Below, in pieces: positions 8,024 to 17,008 of a stretch of DNA of 64,000 nt. A program made the position numbers and the translations under genes. The stretch lies in the NCBI GenBank assembly GCA_013287585.1, contig JABDDN010000001.1:88277-152276 (forward strand), given 5' to 3'. Position 1 is the first letter of the stretch. Every line of letters begins with the position of its first letter. Below the pieces are notes generated by a model, which saw only the letters and a list, made by a program, of their open reading frames with translations, was not told the DNA's origin and did not search any database. The stretch is from Nitrososphaerota archaeon (GTDB taxonomy: Archaea; Thermoproteota; Nitrososphaeria; Nitrososphaerales; Nitrosopumilaceae).

Positions 8024-10117
8024 ATGGAACTGAGTGAGGACTTTGGCGAGCAAAAGCGAGGAGGCATTTTACAATCAGCATCAAAACGTGTAAGAATGAT
8101 CTTTTCGGTAATGGCAAGCCCGAACAGGATAGATATTTTACGTATTTTAAATTCAAAAGGACCTCTTACTTATTCAGAATTAAAATCTCTTGCGGGATTT
8201 AAATCAAAAAAAGAAAGTGGTAAATTTGCATACCACTTAAGAAAACTACTAAGACAATCTCTAGTGGCTCTGAATAAATCAGAAAGACGTTACACTATTA
8301 CAAATTTAGGAAAACTAGTTCTAAGTCTTGCTAGACAAATTGAAGAACGCTCTATAATAGAGAGCGGCAAGATGTATGTCAGAACCTCACATGAGTCAAT
8401 AGAGGAGTTTAACTCACATAAGATAATCCAGTCTCTTGTACGTGAGGGTAGCCTTCCACTTGAACTTGCCCAAAAAATAACTGAAGAGGTAGAAAACCGC
8501 ATCTACAAATTCCAAACTTCATACCTTACTGCCTCATTGATACGTGAAATGGTAAATTCTGTCCTTTTAGAGCAAGGACATGAGGATTATAGGCACAAAC
8601 TTGCTAGATTTGGGCTTCCTGCATATGACATTCATGAAATGATAACAAATGTGGATGGTATTCATAATGGTGTGGAGGGTCTCCTCTTTAAGACTGGTCA
8701 AACCGTCTTTGGAGAACATCTGGTTCTAAACACACTACCAAAAGATGTTGCTGATTCACATCTTTCAGGAGATATTCATATAACAAATACTGGAATATGG
8801 TCACTTTTACCAGATACAGTATTTGTAAACATTAAGGAGCTCTTAGAAGATGGTATAGATCTTCGAGGAAAATTCCTTGGAGTAACTAGAGTGCCTCCAA
8901 TAAATACATTAGATGAACTTGCTACATCATTATCGTTACTCACTTCGTTATTGTTTAGAGAAGCATCACAGGAAGTGATAATGGATGGATTAGTAACAAT
9001 TTTGCAAAAATATTCAAAAAATCTTGGTGAAGTAGAAGAAAAGATTACAAGTGCATTTACAGCAACATCAACTGCTCCAAGATACAGTAAAAATGGTACA
9101 CTTGCTTCCTTTAGAATCTCACTTGGAAGCGATTCCAAATTAATAGGTGTAATACTTGATAGTTACAAAAAATATGTAAAATCAACACCTACTCCTTCAG
9201 TTGGTATTATAATAGACTACGAAAAAGGCAAAGTCAGCGAGTTTTCCGATATACTTTCTGAAATTATTGCATTAGGAGGGCGTGTAAGCTTTTCAAAAGG
9301 TATTATATCGAATAAAGGAATCTTGCGAGGAGATGCAAAAACCACTGGAACTACAATTAATCTTCAGTCACTTTCAATTAATATGCCTAGACTTGCATTT
9401 GAATCCAATAAAGATGAAACATACTTTAGAGCACGTCTTGCACTCTTGATGAAGCCTGCACTTGCAGCAATGTCACTTAGGAAGAAGGAAATATCAGATC
9501 TAACTAGACGTGGACTTAATCCAATTCTTGCAAATAATACCCAATACATGCAAAAGGGCTCAGTTACCTTAGTAGTTAATCTGATCGGCTTAAAGGAGGC
9601 AGTATTTGGAATACTTGGATATGAAAATAACAAGGCTGGGCAAGAAATATTCTCTAAGGTCATAGCAACAGCAATGGAAGTAGCAACCAAGAAAGGAAAA
9701 GAGATGGGTGATAATGTTACCATATCTATGACTGAAAGCGATGCGGCAGCACGATTTTCAGCCTTGGATGGAGAAAAATACGGTAAGATGTCTGTTCTTC
9801 AATACGTAGAAGGCGAATCATATTCTGAAGGAATAGTGCTAAATGCTCCAGAAATAGAAGGAATGAATCTAAAAACAGATAAAATTGTTGAGGCTAATCA
9901 CATGTCAAAAGCTCTTAATGGTGGATTGTTAGTACAACTAAAAATCCCAGATAACGCAGATGTAGCAATAATAAAAAAGGCTATAGAAAAAACAAGTGAA
10001 CTCGTAAGTTCATTCAGGCCAATACGAAAGGTGCATATTTGTAGTAACTGTGGCCTAAAGGAAGAAAAGCTTACTGACAAATGTCCTACTTGCAAATCAC
10101 CCTACATACTTGCCTAA
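8024..10117 (+). CDS. winged-helix/ATP-cone/NrdD-like protein without catalytic residues; candidate ribonucleotide reductase regulator
   Basis: The 697-residue protein has four parts. Residues about 20-105 form an ArsR-like winged helix (SPNRIDILRIL, YHLRKLL). Residues about 117-205 form an ATP-cone, the nucleotide-sensing domain of reductases and of NrdR. Residues about 225-660 follow the class III reductase NrdD fold (LPKDVADSHLSGDIHI, MPRLAFE, LVGL-like NLIGLKEA). Cys673, Cys676, Cys687 and Cys690 form a zinc ribbon. These are the only cysteines, so the active-site thiyl cysteine is missing. The chain ends just after the ribbon, so the C-terminal glycyl-radical motif is missing too. It therefore cannot be a working reductase. 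It lies directly upstream of nrdJ, co-directional, 249 bases away. A dNTP-sensing transcription regulator is the natural reading but is inference. Confidence 0.82.
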   Translation: MELSEDFGEQKRGGILQSASKRVRMIFSVMASPNRIDILRILNSKGPLTYSELKSLAGFKSKKESGKFAYHLRKLLRQSLVALNKSERRYTITNLGKLVLSLARQIEERSIIESGKMYVRTSHESIEEFNSHKIIQSLVREGSLPLELAQKITEEVENRIYKFQTSYLTASLIREMVNSVLLEQGHEDYRHKLARFGLPAYDIHEMITNVDGIHNGVEGLLFKTGQTVFGEHLVLNTLPKDVADSHLSGDIHITNTGIWSLLPDTVFVNIKELLEDGIDLRGKFLGVTRVPPINTLDELATSLSLLTSLLFREASQEVIMDGLVTILQKYSKNLGEVEEKITSAFTATSTAPRYSKNGTLASFRISLGSDSKLIGVILDSYKKYVKSTPTPSVGIIIDYEKGKVSEFSDILSEIIALGGRVSFSKGIISNKGILRGDAKTTGTTINLQSLSINMPRLAFESNKDETYFRARLALLMKPALAAMSLRKKEISDLTRRGLNPILANNTQYMQKGSVTLVVNLIGLKEAVFGILGYENNKAGQEIFSKVIATAMEVATKKGKEMGDNVTISMTESDAAARFSALDGEKYGKMSVLQYVEGESYSEGIVLNAPEIEGMNLKTDKIVEANHMSKALNGGLLVQLKIPDNADVAIIKKAIEKTSELVSSFRPIRKVHICSNCGLKEEKLTDKCPTCKSPYILA

Positions 10118-10366
10118 AATTTTCTCAAGCATTGAATAGATCTTATTAATATTTACGAATAACATTTTTTAAAAAATTGTAAAATACGATCTTATTTACC
10201 TGAAATTTAGATTAATTTTTTGAAGATTTATTTAAGTTCTATACCGATCTAAAATTATGAAAATAGTAATGGTGTCAACAAAGTTGATCCAAAGTCGATC
10301 TTTGGGAAAATATTTTTTGCCTCAATCTTTATTTAACTCCCTTTTCTTAGGTCTGCGGGGAGTCAT
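10118..10366 (+). promoter_or_regulatory. nrdJ upstream region with repeated motifs and a TATA box
   Basis: This 249-base gap holds no gene. It contains the 12-mer atcttatttacc (10189-10200) and four GATCT cores (10139, 10188, 10246 and 10297). Two adjacent small dyads lie at 10275-10305. A TATA-like tttattta is at 10328-10335, about 32-39 bases before the TTG start. A G-rich ggggag precedes the start and could serve as a ribosome-binding site. The gap is long for this compact genome, which suggests regulation. Confidence 0.55.
10275..10305. promoter_or_regulatory. two adjacent inverted repeats upstream of nrdJ
   Basis: TCAAC/GTTGA with a 3-base spacer (10275-10287) is followed by CCAAAG/CTTTGG with a 5-base spacer (10289-10305). 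Both are perfect. They lie just upstream of the likely TATA box, where a DNA-binding regulator could act; they could also fold as hairpins if the transcript starts further upstream. Confidence 0.5.
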
Positions 10367-13024
10367 TTGACAGATTTTTCACAAATAGAGAACTCGATCA
10401 TTGAAGTAAAAAAACGCGACGGTCGAGTGTTAAATTTCCAGAAGGATAAAATTTCAAACGCCGTATACAAGGCTTTAGTTGCTTGTGGTAGGCCAGAACA
10501 CAGCTTGGCTGATAAACTGGCAGATCGGGTAATGGAGAAACTTGTTAATCAAGGTTATTCTGCTACTGGTGCACCAAGCGTAGAAGACGTACAAGATATG
10601 GTTGAATCTACTCTAATAGATGAAGGACTTGGTGAAATTGCCAAAGCCTACATACTTTACAGACATGAACGAAGAAAACTTCGAGAAGAAAAAATGAAGG
10701 TTCTTGATTCCAAATCTCTTGATAGTGTAGCAAAGAAGTTTGATCTTAACTGCCTGAGAGTTTTAGCATCCAGATACTTGATGCGCAATAACAAGGGAAC
10801 AATAATTGAAAGTCCAGGCGAGATGTTTGAACGAGTAGCAATTTTGGTTGGAATTGGAGATCTACTAAAGGACTCTTCCATATTTGCGGTAGAAGGAGGA
10901 AATGCACAAAACATAGAAGAAGCTTCACGATATCTTGATAAACTTGATGATTTTGATTACAAATTCAAAATTGGCAAATATCTTCTTAACAAATGGCATT
11001 TCAGATCATTAATCATTCACTACATGGACTTGGCCAAGCGTGGCCAGATGAAAGTAGGCATGAAAGAATTTCTTACCATGCTTGCAGCAAGAAAATTTGA
11101 TCAATATGCCGAGAGAATCTCAGAATATTATGATCTGATGGTCTCACAAGATTTTCTACCAAACTCTCCTACTATGATGAATGCGGGTGGTAGACTAGGC
11201 CAGCTCTCAGCTTGCTTTGTGCTTGCCATGCCTGATGATATGGAAAAAATAATGAAATCGTCTTCAGACGCAGCATTAATTTTCAAATCTGGTGGAGGGG
11301 TAGGCATCAACTACTCTGATCTTAGAGAAGAAGGTGATATGGTAGCATCTACCTCTGGTGTCGCATCTGGTCCTGTGTCATTTATGAATATCATAAACAC
11401 AGTAACTGAAGTTGTCAAACAAGGAGGAAAACGAAGAGGTGCGAACATGGGAATTATCGAATCATGGCATCCTGATATTGAAAAATTTGTTACTGCAAAA
11501 ACAAAACCAGGTGTTTTAGAAAACTTTAACGTAAGTGTTGGAGTATGGGAAGATTTCTGGGACGCACTTGTAAATTCAAAAGATGGAAAATATACTCTTC
11601 GAAGTCCGCGTGATAACTCTCCAGTGCGAGAAATAAATGCACATCAATTGATTGATCTAATTGCACTTTCAGCTTGGAAAAGTGCTGAACCAGGTCTAAT
11701 CTTCTTTGATCTTATTAACAAATACAATGTATTTGCAAAAGCTCGAGGTGGACCAATACGAGCTACTAATCCTTGTGGAGAACAAAGTTTGTATCCATAC
11801 GAATCATGCAATTTGGGATCTATCAATCTGGCAAACTATGTTAAACGAAAAGCTGATGGACAGTATGAATTTGATTGGCAAAGATATGAAGAGACAATTC
11901 GAAAGACAACAAGATTCTTGGATAATGTTATAGATGTAAACAATTATCCAATTCCTGAAATCGATAAGGCATCAAAGGATTCACGCAGAATTGGACTTGG
12001 TGTAATGGGAGTTGCAGATCTTCTCTTTAAGCTACGAATTCCGTATAATTCGCAAGAAGGTTATGAATTCCAAGAAAAACTTGCTGAAGCATTAACTTAC
12101 TATTCTATGGAAGAAAGCGTAGCCTTGGCAAAAACACGCGGCGCGTTTCCATTATGTGAAAAAACAGAATTTCCTGAAGGAAAAATACCTGTGGCAGGAT
12201 ATTACGAAAAACCAAAGAATGGTTGCTCATACGATTGGGATGCATTAATTAGTAAAATCCAAAAGCATGGTATTAGAAACGTACTGACAACCACAGTAGC
12301 TCCTACAGGTACTCTATCAATGATTGGTGATTGCTCAAACGGAATGGAACCAATGTTTGCTTTAGCATTCGAAAAACGTGTAACTGTTGGAAGATTCTTT
12401 TATACAAACAAAATCTTTGAAGAAGTTCTCAAAGAACACGGATTGTACAATGATCAAATCCTAGAAAAAATCGCAAATAACTATGGTTCATTGAAAGGAA
12501 TTCCAGAAATTCCAGAATGGATGCAGAAAATATTTGTTACAGCAATGGACATACACTGGGCTGACCACCTTATGGCACAAGCTGTATGGCAAAAGTGGAT
12601 TGGAAATGCAATCGCAAAGACAATTAACATGCCATATGATGTAACCGCTGAAGATATCAAAGCAGCATATCTGATAGCGCATGAGCTTGGACTCAAAGGA
12701 ATCACGATATATAGAGATGGTTCAAGACATGAACAAGTCTTACACATGACTGGTGACAATGTACAAAAAACATTCCAAGTTACTCCAAGTCAGTATGTGA
12801 CAGATTACGTTGCAAAAAATGTCACAAATCCATATCTAAAAGCACAAACCGAAAAAGCGTTGCAGATAAAGATTCCAGAAACATCAGTACAATCCCCACA
12901 AGTTCCACTTACTCCCGAAGAGATGGAAGAAAGACTATGCCCAACATGCAAGAACAACTTGGTCTTTGCAGAAGGATGCAATGTCTGCATAGAATGTGGA
13001 TATAGCGGCTGTACATCAGGATAG
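10367..13024 (+). CDS. nrdJ: adenosylcobalamin-dependent (class II) ribonucleotide reductase
   Basis: The 885-residue protein (TTG start) reduces ribonucleotides to deoxyribonucleotides. It has an N-terminal ATP-cone (about 12-100), then the reductase barrel with NSPTMMNAGG and SACFVLAMPD, the GGGVGINYS loop, the NPCGEQ active-site motif with the radical cysteine and glutamate, and the APTGTLS phosphate loop. A C-terminal region has paired cysteines (CPTCKNN, CNVCIECGYSGC), as in many NrdJ proteins. The cobalamin genes at 35026-41938 fit a B12 need. The gene is preceded by a long regulatory gap and the HTH/ATP-cone protein. Confidence 0.95.
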   Translation: MTDFSQIENSIIEVKKRDGRVLNFQKDKISNAVYKALVACGRPEHSLADKLADRVMEKLVNQGYSATGAPSVEDVQDMVESTLIDEGLGEIAKAYILYRHERRKLREEKMKVLDSKSLDSVAKKFDLNCLRVLASRYLMRNNKGTIIESPGEMFERVAILVGIGDLLKDSSIFAVEGGNAQNIEEASRYLDKLDDFDYKFKIGKYLLNKWHFRSLIIHYMDLAKRGQMKVGMKEFLTMLAARKFDQYAERISEYYDLMVSQDFLPNSPTMMNAGGRLGQLSACFVLAMPDDMEKIMKSSSDAALIFKSGGGVGINYSDLREEGDMVASTSGVASGPVSFMNIINTVTEVVKQGGKRRGANMGIIESWHPDIEKFVTAKTKPGVLENFNVSVGVWEDFWDALVNSKDGKYTLRSPRDNSPVREINAHQLIDLIALSAWKSAEPGLIFFDLINKYNVFAKARGGPIRATNPCGEQSLYPYESCNLGSINLANYVKRKADGQYEFDWQRYEETIRKTTRFLDNVIDVNNYPIPEIDKASKDSRRIGLGVMGVADLLFKLRIPYNSQEGYEFQEKLAEALTYYSMEESVALAKTRGAFPLCEKTEFPEGKIPVAGYYEKPKNGCSYDWDALISKIQKHGIRNVLTTTVAPTGTLSMIGDCSNGMEPMFALAFEKRVTVGRFFYTNKIFEEVLKEHGLYNDQILEKIANNYGSLKGIPEIPEWMQKIFVTAMDIHWADHLMAQAVWQKWIGNAIAKTINMPYDVTAEDIKAAYLIAHELGLKGITIYRDGSRHEQVLHMTGDNVQKTFQVTPSQYVTDYVAKNVTNPYLKAQTEKALQIKIPETSVQSPQVPLTPEEMEERLCPTCKNNLVFAEGCNVCIECGYSGCTSG

Positions 13025-13067
13025 AACGACATCCAAACTCTTTTAGTATCTTCAATTACTGAAACTA

Positions 13068-14198
13068 TTGTTGAATAAGAAAATTCTACGTGGTGCAGTA
13101 GCTGGAGGAACTGCTGCTGTAATTATTGCGATAGCATTACTATGGATAGTACCACAATCACAACCATTGATAACGCCGCCACCAATTATTAACCAAACTA
13201 TATCGCATAACATCAAACTTGGTTTGGTTATAATGCCTCCAACACAAACTCCCACTCTTGCAGAAATAAAAAGTGCATATCAACAAGCTGCGTCAACAGG
13301 AATTGGAAGAAGTAATGTCTATCTTATTTGGCCAAATATAGAGCCACAACAAGGACAGTACAACTGGAAAACCTCAGATATTCTAATGGGTTTAAACAGA
13401 GAACAAAATCTCAATGTAACACTTTACTTTTCTGTAATTAATGATCGTGTCCTAGGCCCATTCCCAAGTTGGATGGGTAAACCGCAATTTGATCAAAAAC
13501 TTCAAGATGAAACTGTACAAACTCTTGACGCAGTCTTATCTAGATATTACATAGTAGATCACGTCATAATTGGCGGTGATGTTGATGGGTACTTCAGAGA
13601 TCATCCTAACGACATTCAAAATTATGCCCAGTTCTTTGATGGGGTGTATTCCAAGCTTAAAGCAAAACATCCAGATGTCAAATTTGGGAATTGGTTCTCA
13701 CTTAATTCAGTATTAAATCAATATCAAACAGATATTGTTGGTAAACTAAACCAAGGAGATTTTGTTGCCTATTCATACTATCCAATAGATTCAACAGGAT
13801 ATGAACCGCAAAGTCCTGAAGTAGAAGGTAAAAACTTGCAAAAAATGATAGATCTTGCAGGAGGTAAAAAAATTGCCCTAGTTGAGGTTGGCTGGAGTAC
13901 AGCAAAATCCATTAACGGAACAAAAGATGACCAAGTAAAATTCATGAAAATAGTTTTTGATTTTTACAGAAAAAATACTTCTCAATTTGAGTTTCTAACT
14001 TGGTATAGACAATATGATAGACCTGTAGACACCTGTTACAACTCGTTAAACACGTCTACAGTGGGCTTTGGTAATGCTATAGTGTTAAACAATACTGCAG
14101 CATTACTTTGCAATATGGGATTAATTGACGTAGATAAAAATCTAAAACCTGCTTGGGATGAATTAAAAAACCAAATTCAACTTAGCCCTAATTCTTAA
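13068..14198 (+). CDS. membrane-anchored protein with TIM-barrel glycosidase-like domain
   Basis: The 376-residue protein starts at TTG 13068 or the next TTG at 13071. A single N-terminal hydrophobic segment (about 8-28) and a Pro-rich linker lead to an extracellular domain. That domain looks like a glycoside hydrolase-type (beta/alpha)8 barrel: the VYLIWPNIEPQQGQYNW stretch resembles strand 2 of GH5/GH42-like enzymes, and ALVEVGWS near residue 270 places a Glu where a nucleophile is usual. No specific family is assigned and catalytic competence is not proven. It may act on cell-surface glycans. The next gene, 26 bases on, also encodes an exported protein. Confidence 0.65.
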   Translation: MLNKKILRGAVAGGTAAVIIAIALLWIVPQSQPLITPPPIINQTISHNIKLGLVIMPPTQTPTLAEIKSAYQQAASTGIGRSNVYLIWPNIEPQQGQYNWKTSDILMGLNREQNLNVTLYFSVINDRVLGPFPSWMGKPQFDQKLQDETVQTLDAVLSRYYIVDHVIIGGDVDGYFRDHPNDIQNYAQFFDGVYSKLKAKHPDVKFGNWFSLNSVLNQYQTDIVGKLNQGDFVAYSYYPIDSTGYEPQSPEVEGKNLQKMIDLAGGKKIALVEVGWSTAKSINGTKDDQVKFMKIVFDFYRKNTSQFEFLTWYRQYDRPVDTCYNSLNTSTVGFGNAIVLNNTAALLCNMGLIDVDKNLKPAWDELKNQIQLSPNS

Positions 14199-14224
14199 TT
14201 AATAATAAGGAATCCGTTGTTTAG

Positions 14225-15382
14225 TTGAGATACATAGCATTTGTTATTATGGTATTTTTACTTGCAAACTTGATTCCTGCATTTGGAATTTATGAACTTC
14301 CAACAAAAAGAGAACAGGATTTATACAATCAGTTGCTTGCCGAGTTTACAAAACTGGACATTCAAAAAAAGGACGTGAATGATGTAATAAATACATTTGA
14401 TAAACCTCTTGTTGTAACTTTTCCATGTAACTCTACTGATCTCAATAATCTTGTTGTAAATGTGGTTAAGACTAAACTTGCAAGATTTGATGAGACTCAA
14501 GCTCACCAAGGTGATCTAATTACAGGCGGGACATACACTTGGCAGTGTCAAATTACAACACAAGAAGGAAAAATCACTAATGAATGTAACAATGAATTGA
14601 GACTAAATCCTGATCTTCTTACCAATGGTACAGGCATAGATCCTAGAGTACATCAAGTCGAAAACTTGGTTATCCTTTACCATGAGTTTTTACATGGTCA
14701 GCTTATGATTGACGCAATAAAATCATCTGACAAATGGAAACAGGATGTCTGCAACAAATCGCCTGATGGAAATATTGATTATTCATATGCTGATGGATCT
14801 CATAAAATAATTAATCCACTTCAAACTCAATTTGCATCTAAACTTGTAGAAAATGAAGGGGGACAATTAATTATTAAAGAAATTTTGCCATCAGAAACAA
14901 TCAATGGTACATTTTCTGTAGGTGTATTCACCAAACAAGATTATCCTCAATATGCTAATGGGATTAGAGTAACTTTACGGGGTACAAATATTGCTGATAC
15001 AATGTTTTCCTCTACAGGTACTGATGTTACATTAACCGGCCATCTAGTAAACAAGACAACATCAGGAATTGCATGGTTTTACATTTTTGAAAGCCAAAAC
15101 CAGACTTCTAATACTGAAATTAAAATAATACCATCATGGGTTAAAAGAACAGCCGGTTTATGGTCAAACGGAAGCATTACAAATTCTGATTTTCATAAAA
15201 TTATAGAATATTTCATTCAAGAAGGCATGGTATCATATTCTGAAACTGGAAAAAATTATGGTGCTGGTAAAATTCCTGAATGGTTTAAAAAGAATGCTAG
15301 TTGGTGGTATGAGGGATTGATAGATGATAGCACGTTTACAAATGAAATTCAATATCTTGTTTCAGTTGGAATTATTTCTTGA
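14225..15382 (+). CDS. secreted HExxH protein with C-terminal tryptophan-rich repeats
   Basis: The 385-residue protein (TTG start) has a signal peptide (about 1-21). A central region carries HEFLH at 153-157, the zinc-binding motif of metallopeptidases, in a predicted helix (NLVILYHEFLHGQ). At the C-terminus two degenerate repeats of about 45 residues begin IPSWVKRTAGLW and IPEWFKKNASWW and end GMV or GII. This repeat is frequent in thaumarchaeal exported proteins and probably acts as a surface-binding module. The third zinc ligand cannot be assigned by eye, so peptidase activity is probable but not certain. Confidence 0.7.
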   Translation: MRYIAFVIMVFLLANLIPAFGIYELPTKREQDLYNQLLAEFTKLDIQKKDVNDVINTFDKPLVVTFPCNSTDLNNLVVNVVKTKLARFDETQAHQGDLITGGTYTWQCQITTQEGKITNECNNELRLNPDLLTNGTGIDPRVHQVENLVILYHEFLHGQLMIDAIKSSDKWKQDVCNKSPDGNIDYSYADGSHKIINPLQTQFASKLVENEGGQLIIKEILPSETINGTFSVGVFTKQDYPQYANGIRVTLRGTNIADTMFSSTGTDVTLTGHLVNKTTSGIAWFYIFESQNQTSNTEIKIIPSWVKRTAGLWSNGSITNSDFHKIIEYFIQEGMVSYSETGKNYGAGKIPEWFKKNASWWYEGLIDDSTFTNEIQYLVSVGIIS

Positions 15383-15396
15383 TAATTAACAAAAAA

Positions 15397-15470
15397 TGCG
15401 GTCGCCGGGATTTGAACCCGGGTAACGGGCTTGGAAGGCCAGTGTACTAACCAAACTATACTACGACCGC
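15397..15470 (-). tRNA. tRNA-Gly(UCC)
   Basis: On the minus strand the acceptor GCGGUCG pairs with CGACCGC, the discriminator is A, and the T-arm has GGGTTCAAATCCC. The seven-base anticodon loop CTTCCAA gives anticodon UCC. It is 74 bases long, without intron, and CCA is not encoded. Confidence 0.95.
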
Positions 15471-15487
15471 TTAACACTGCCAATCTT

Positions 15488-16159
15488 TTAGCTACATAAT
15501 AATTCTTTTTCATATTCATATAATACACGAGAAATGATTACATGAGCTTCAAGAGGATTTTTATCTACTGAAACAAGATTATTGATCTTTTTTACTATTT
15601 GATCTGAAAAGTTGCCTTTAGGGAATCCTCCAACTATAATACATGAATCTTTACTAATCATTTTTGCAAGTTTTTCATAGGAACTTGCAGCTCCCTTTTC
15701 AGAAAGACCGATTATTTCTTTTGGGGCAATCTTGTCAATTAACTTGCCAAAATCCATCTTTTTCATTTCTAAAAGTTTCTTTCCACCTTCTTCTATTATT
15801 CCAGTAGAGTATAGCTTTTCAATTAATCCAACAAATCTATGATAAGATTTTGGTAGACGTACATTCTCTCCCAAAAAAATTACTTTGTCATCTATTGTAT
15901 GTACATAGATTCTAAGCTTATTTTCAAAATATAATGGAATGCTACAAGCTTCTAATAGACAAAAATGAACTAAATCAGGTCTACCTCGTTTTATCTCATT
16001 TTTGATCCCTTTCATTGCTGCAAAGTGCCAAGATACATCTAAAATTACTTCGGATGGTTTTTTGTTTACTCTTTTACTATATGCTATTACAGAATTATGA
16101 TTCTGTAACTCCTTTGGAACTAGTTCCAAAGCAGATTCGACTAGTATGAGCGAAAGCAA
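15488..16159 (-). CDS. nep1: rRNA pseudouridine N1-methyltransferase Nep1/Emg1
   Basis: The 223-residue SPOUT-family protein starts at TTG. It shows the Nep1 hallmark GRPDLVHF (about 60-67), the earlier LDVSWHF segment, and the C-terminal knot region with IIVGGFPKGNFS and the HVIISRVLYEYE tail. Nep1 methylates a hypermodified pseudouridine in the small-subunit rRNA and helps 30S/40S assembly. It is divergent from, and slightly overlaps the longest frame of, the RNase P subunit gene, and lies close to the S19e gene, consistent with a ribosome-biogenesis neighbourhood. Confidence 0.92.
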   Translation of the reverse strand: MLSLILVESALELVPKELQNHNSVIAYSKRVNKKPSEVILDVSWHFAAMKGIKNEIKRGRPDLVHFCLLEACSIPLYFENKLRIYVHTIDDKVIFLGENVRLPKSYHRFVGLIEKLYSTGIIEEGGKKLLEMKKMDFGKLIDKIAPKEIIGLSEKGAASSYEKLAKMISKDSCIIVGGFPKGNFSDQIVKKINNLVSVDKNPLEAHVIISRVLYEYEKELLCS

Positions 16160-16196
16160 GATGTATTTTAAGAGAACTGATATTTATTTAACTAAC

Positions 16197-16517
16197 ATGA
16201 AACCAGCACTACGACAAATAGCATTAGAAAGGATGCAAATTCTAATTAAAAATGCTATATCAAATGCACGAACAAATCCTAAACTAGCTCAGAGACAAGC
16301 TAGTATTGCAAAAAAACTAAGCACAAAATACCGAATTAGAATGCCATACGATATACGAATTAATTTTTGTAAAAAATGTAAAAAATTCATCGCTCCTGGA
16401 GTAAATGCAAGAATTAGAATAGGAAGGTCATCTGTAAAATCAATTCGTATTACTTGTGGATTTTGTAATCATACCTATAGAAAAATCATTCAAAAATCAA
16501 TTACAAAAGGTCAATGA
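16197..16517 (+). CDS. rnp4: RNase P protein component 4 (Rpp21/Rpr2 family)
   Basis: With the ATG at 16197 the protein is 106 residues. It has an N-terminal helical pair (IALERMQILIKNA, LAQRQASIAKKLS), the KYRIRMPYDIR link, and a zinc ribbon of FCKKC and CGFC around GVNARIRI, all standard for archaeal Rnp4. An in-frame ATG at 16146 would add 17 residues unlike the family and overlap the divergent nep1 start, so the shorter form is preferred. It joins the RNase P holoenzyme that trims tRNA 5' leaders. Confidence 0.92.
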   Translation: MKPALRQIALERMQILIKNAISNARTNPKLAQRQASIAKKLSTKYRIRMPYDIRINFCKKCKKFIAPGVNARIRIGRSSVKSIRITCGFCNHTYRKIIQKSITKGQ

Positions 16518-16525
16518 TTTATAAG
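16517..16525 (+). promoter_or_regulatory. probable TATA box of the S19e gene
   Basis: The run atttataag lies 24-32 bases before the ATG at 16549 and overlaps the end of rnp4. Its position fits a leaderless transcript. Confidence 0.5.
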
Positions 16526-16548
16526 ACGAACTTGAAATTTTCAATTTT

Positions 16549-17001
16549 ATGGCAAAGGCATATGATGTACCAGCAGATGTATTGATCAACAAATTATCAG
16601 AGATTCTAAAAGGAGAGGATATTGCCATCCCAACTTGGGTTCCATTTGTAAAAACAGGAGCACATGCAGAAAAGCCTCCACAAAAAAACGATTGGTGGTA
16701 TACTAGATGTGCATCACTTCTTAGGAAAATATATCTTCATGGTCCAGTAGGTGTAAAAGATTTGAGAGGAATGTATGGCGGAGCTAAAGCAGTAGGATAC
16801 GGAGGAGCTCATCACAGAGATGCTGGCGGAGCAATAATTCGAACAGCTATTCACAATTTAGAAAAATTGGGTTACCTTGACAAGGTGGAAGGAAAAGGCA
16901 GGACAGTTTCACATGAAGGAATGAAAAAAATCGATCGAGTATCTACAGAAATCTTAAATGAATTAATCACAAAGAATCCAAGCTTAAAGAAATATTCCTA
17001 G
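16549..17001 (+). CDS. rps19e: 30S ribosomal protein S19e
   Basis: The 150-residue protein begins with AKAYDVPAD and contains DWWYTRCASLLRKIY, GVKDLRGMYGG and the Gly-rich stretch before AIHNLEKLGYL, all characteristic of eukaryote/archaeal S19e. It is a small-subunit assembly protein absent from bacteria. The PDCD5-like gene follows 7 bases later, a common archaeal arrangement. Confidence 0.97.
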   Translation: MAKAYDVPADVLINKLSEILKGEDIAIPTWVPFVKTGAHAEKPPQKNDWWYTRCASLLRKIYLHGPVGVKDLRGMYGGAKAVGYGGAHHRDAGGAIIRTAIHNLEKLGYLDKVEGKGRTVSHEGMKKIDRVSTEILNELITKNPSLKKYS

Positions 17002-17008
17002 TGGTCTT

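Noticed and set aside
8024-10117. Annotating the gene as an active anaerobic ribonucleotide reductase (nrdD)
   Set aside because: It lacks the active-site cysteines and the C-terminal glycyl-radical motif, carries an N-terminal DNA-binding domain, and has no NrdG activase gene beside it.
10118-10366. Cobalamin riboswitch upstream of nrdJ
   Set aside because: No B12-box-like conserved core or complex fold is visible, only small dyads; such riboswitches are not established in this lineage.
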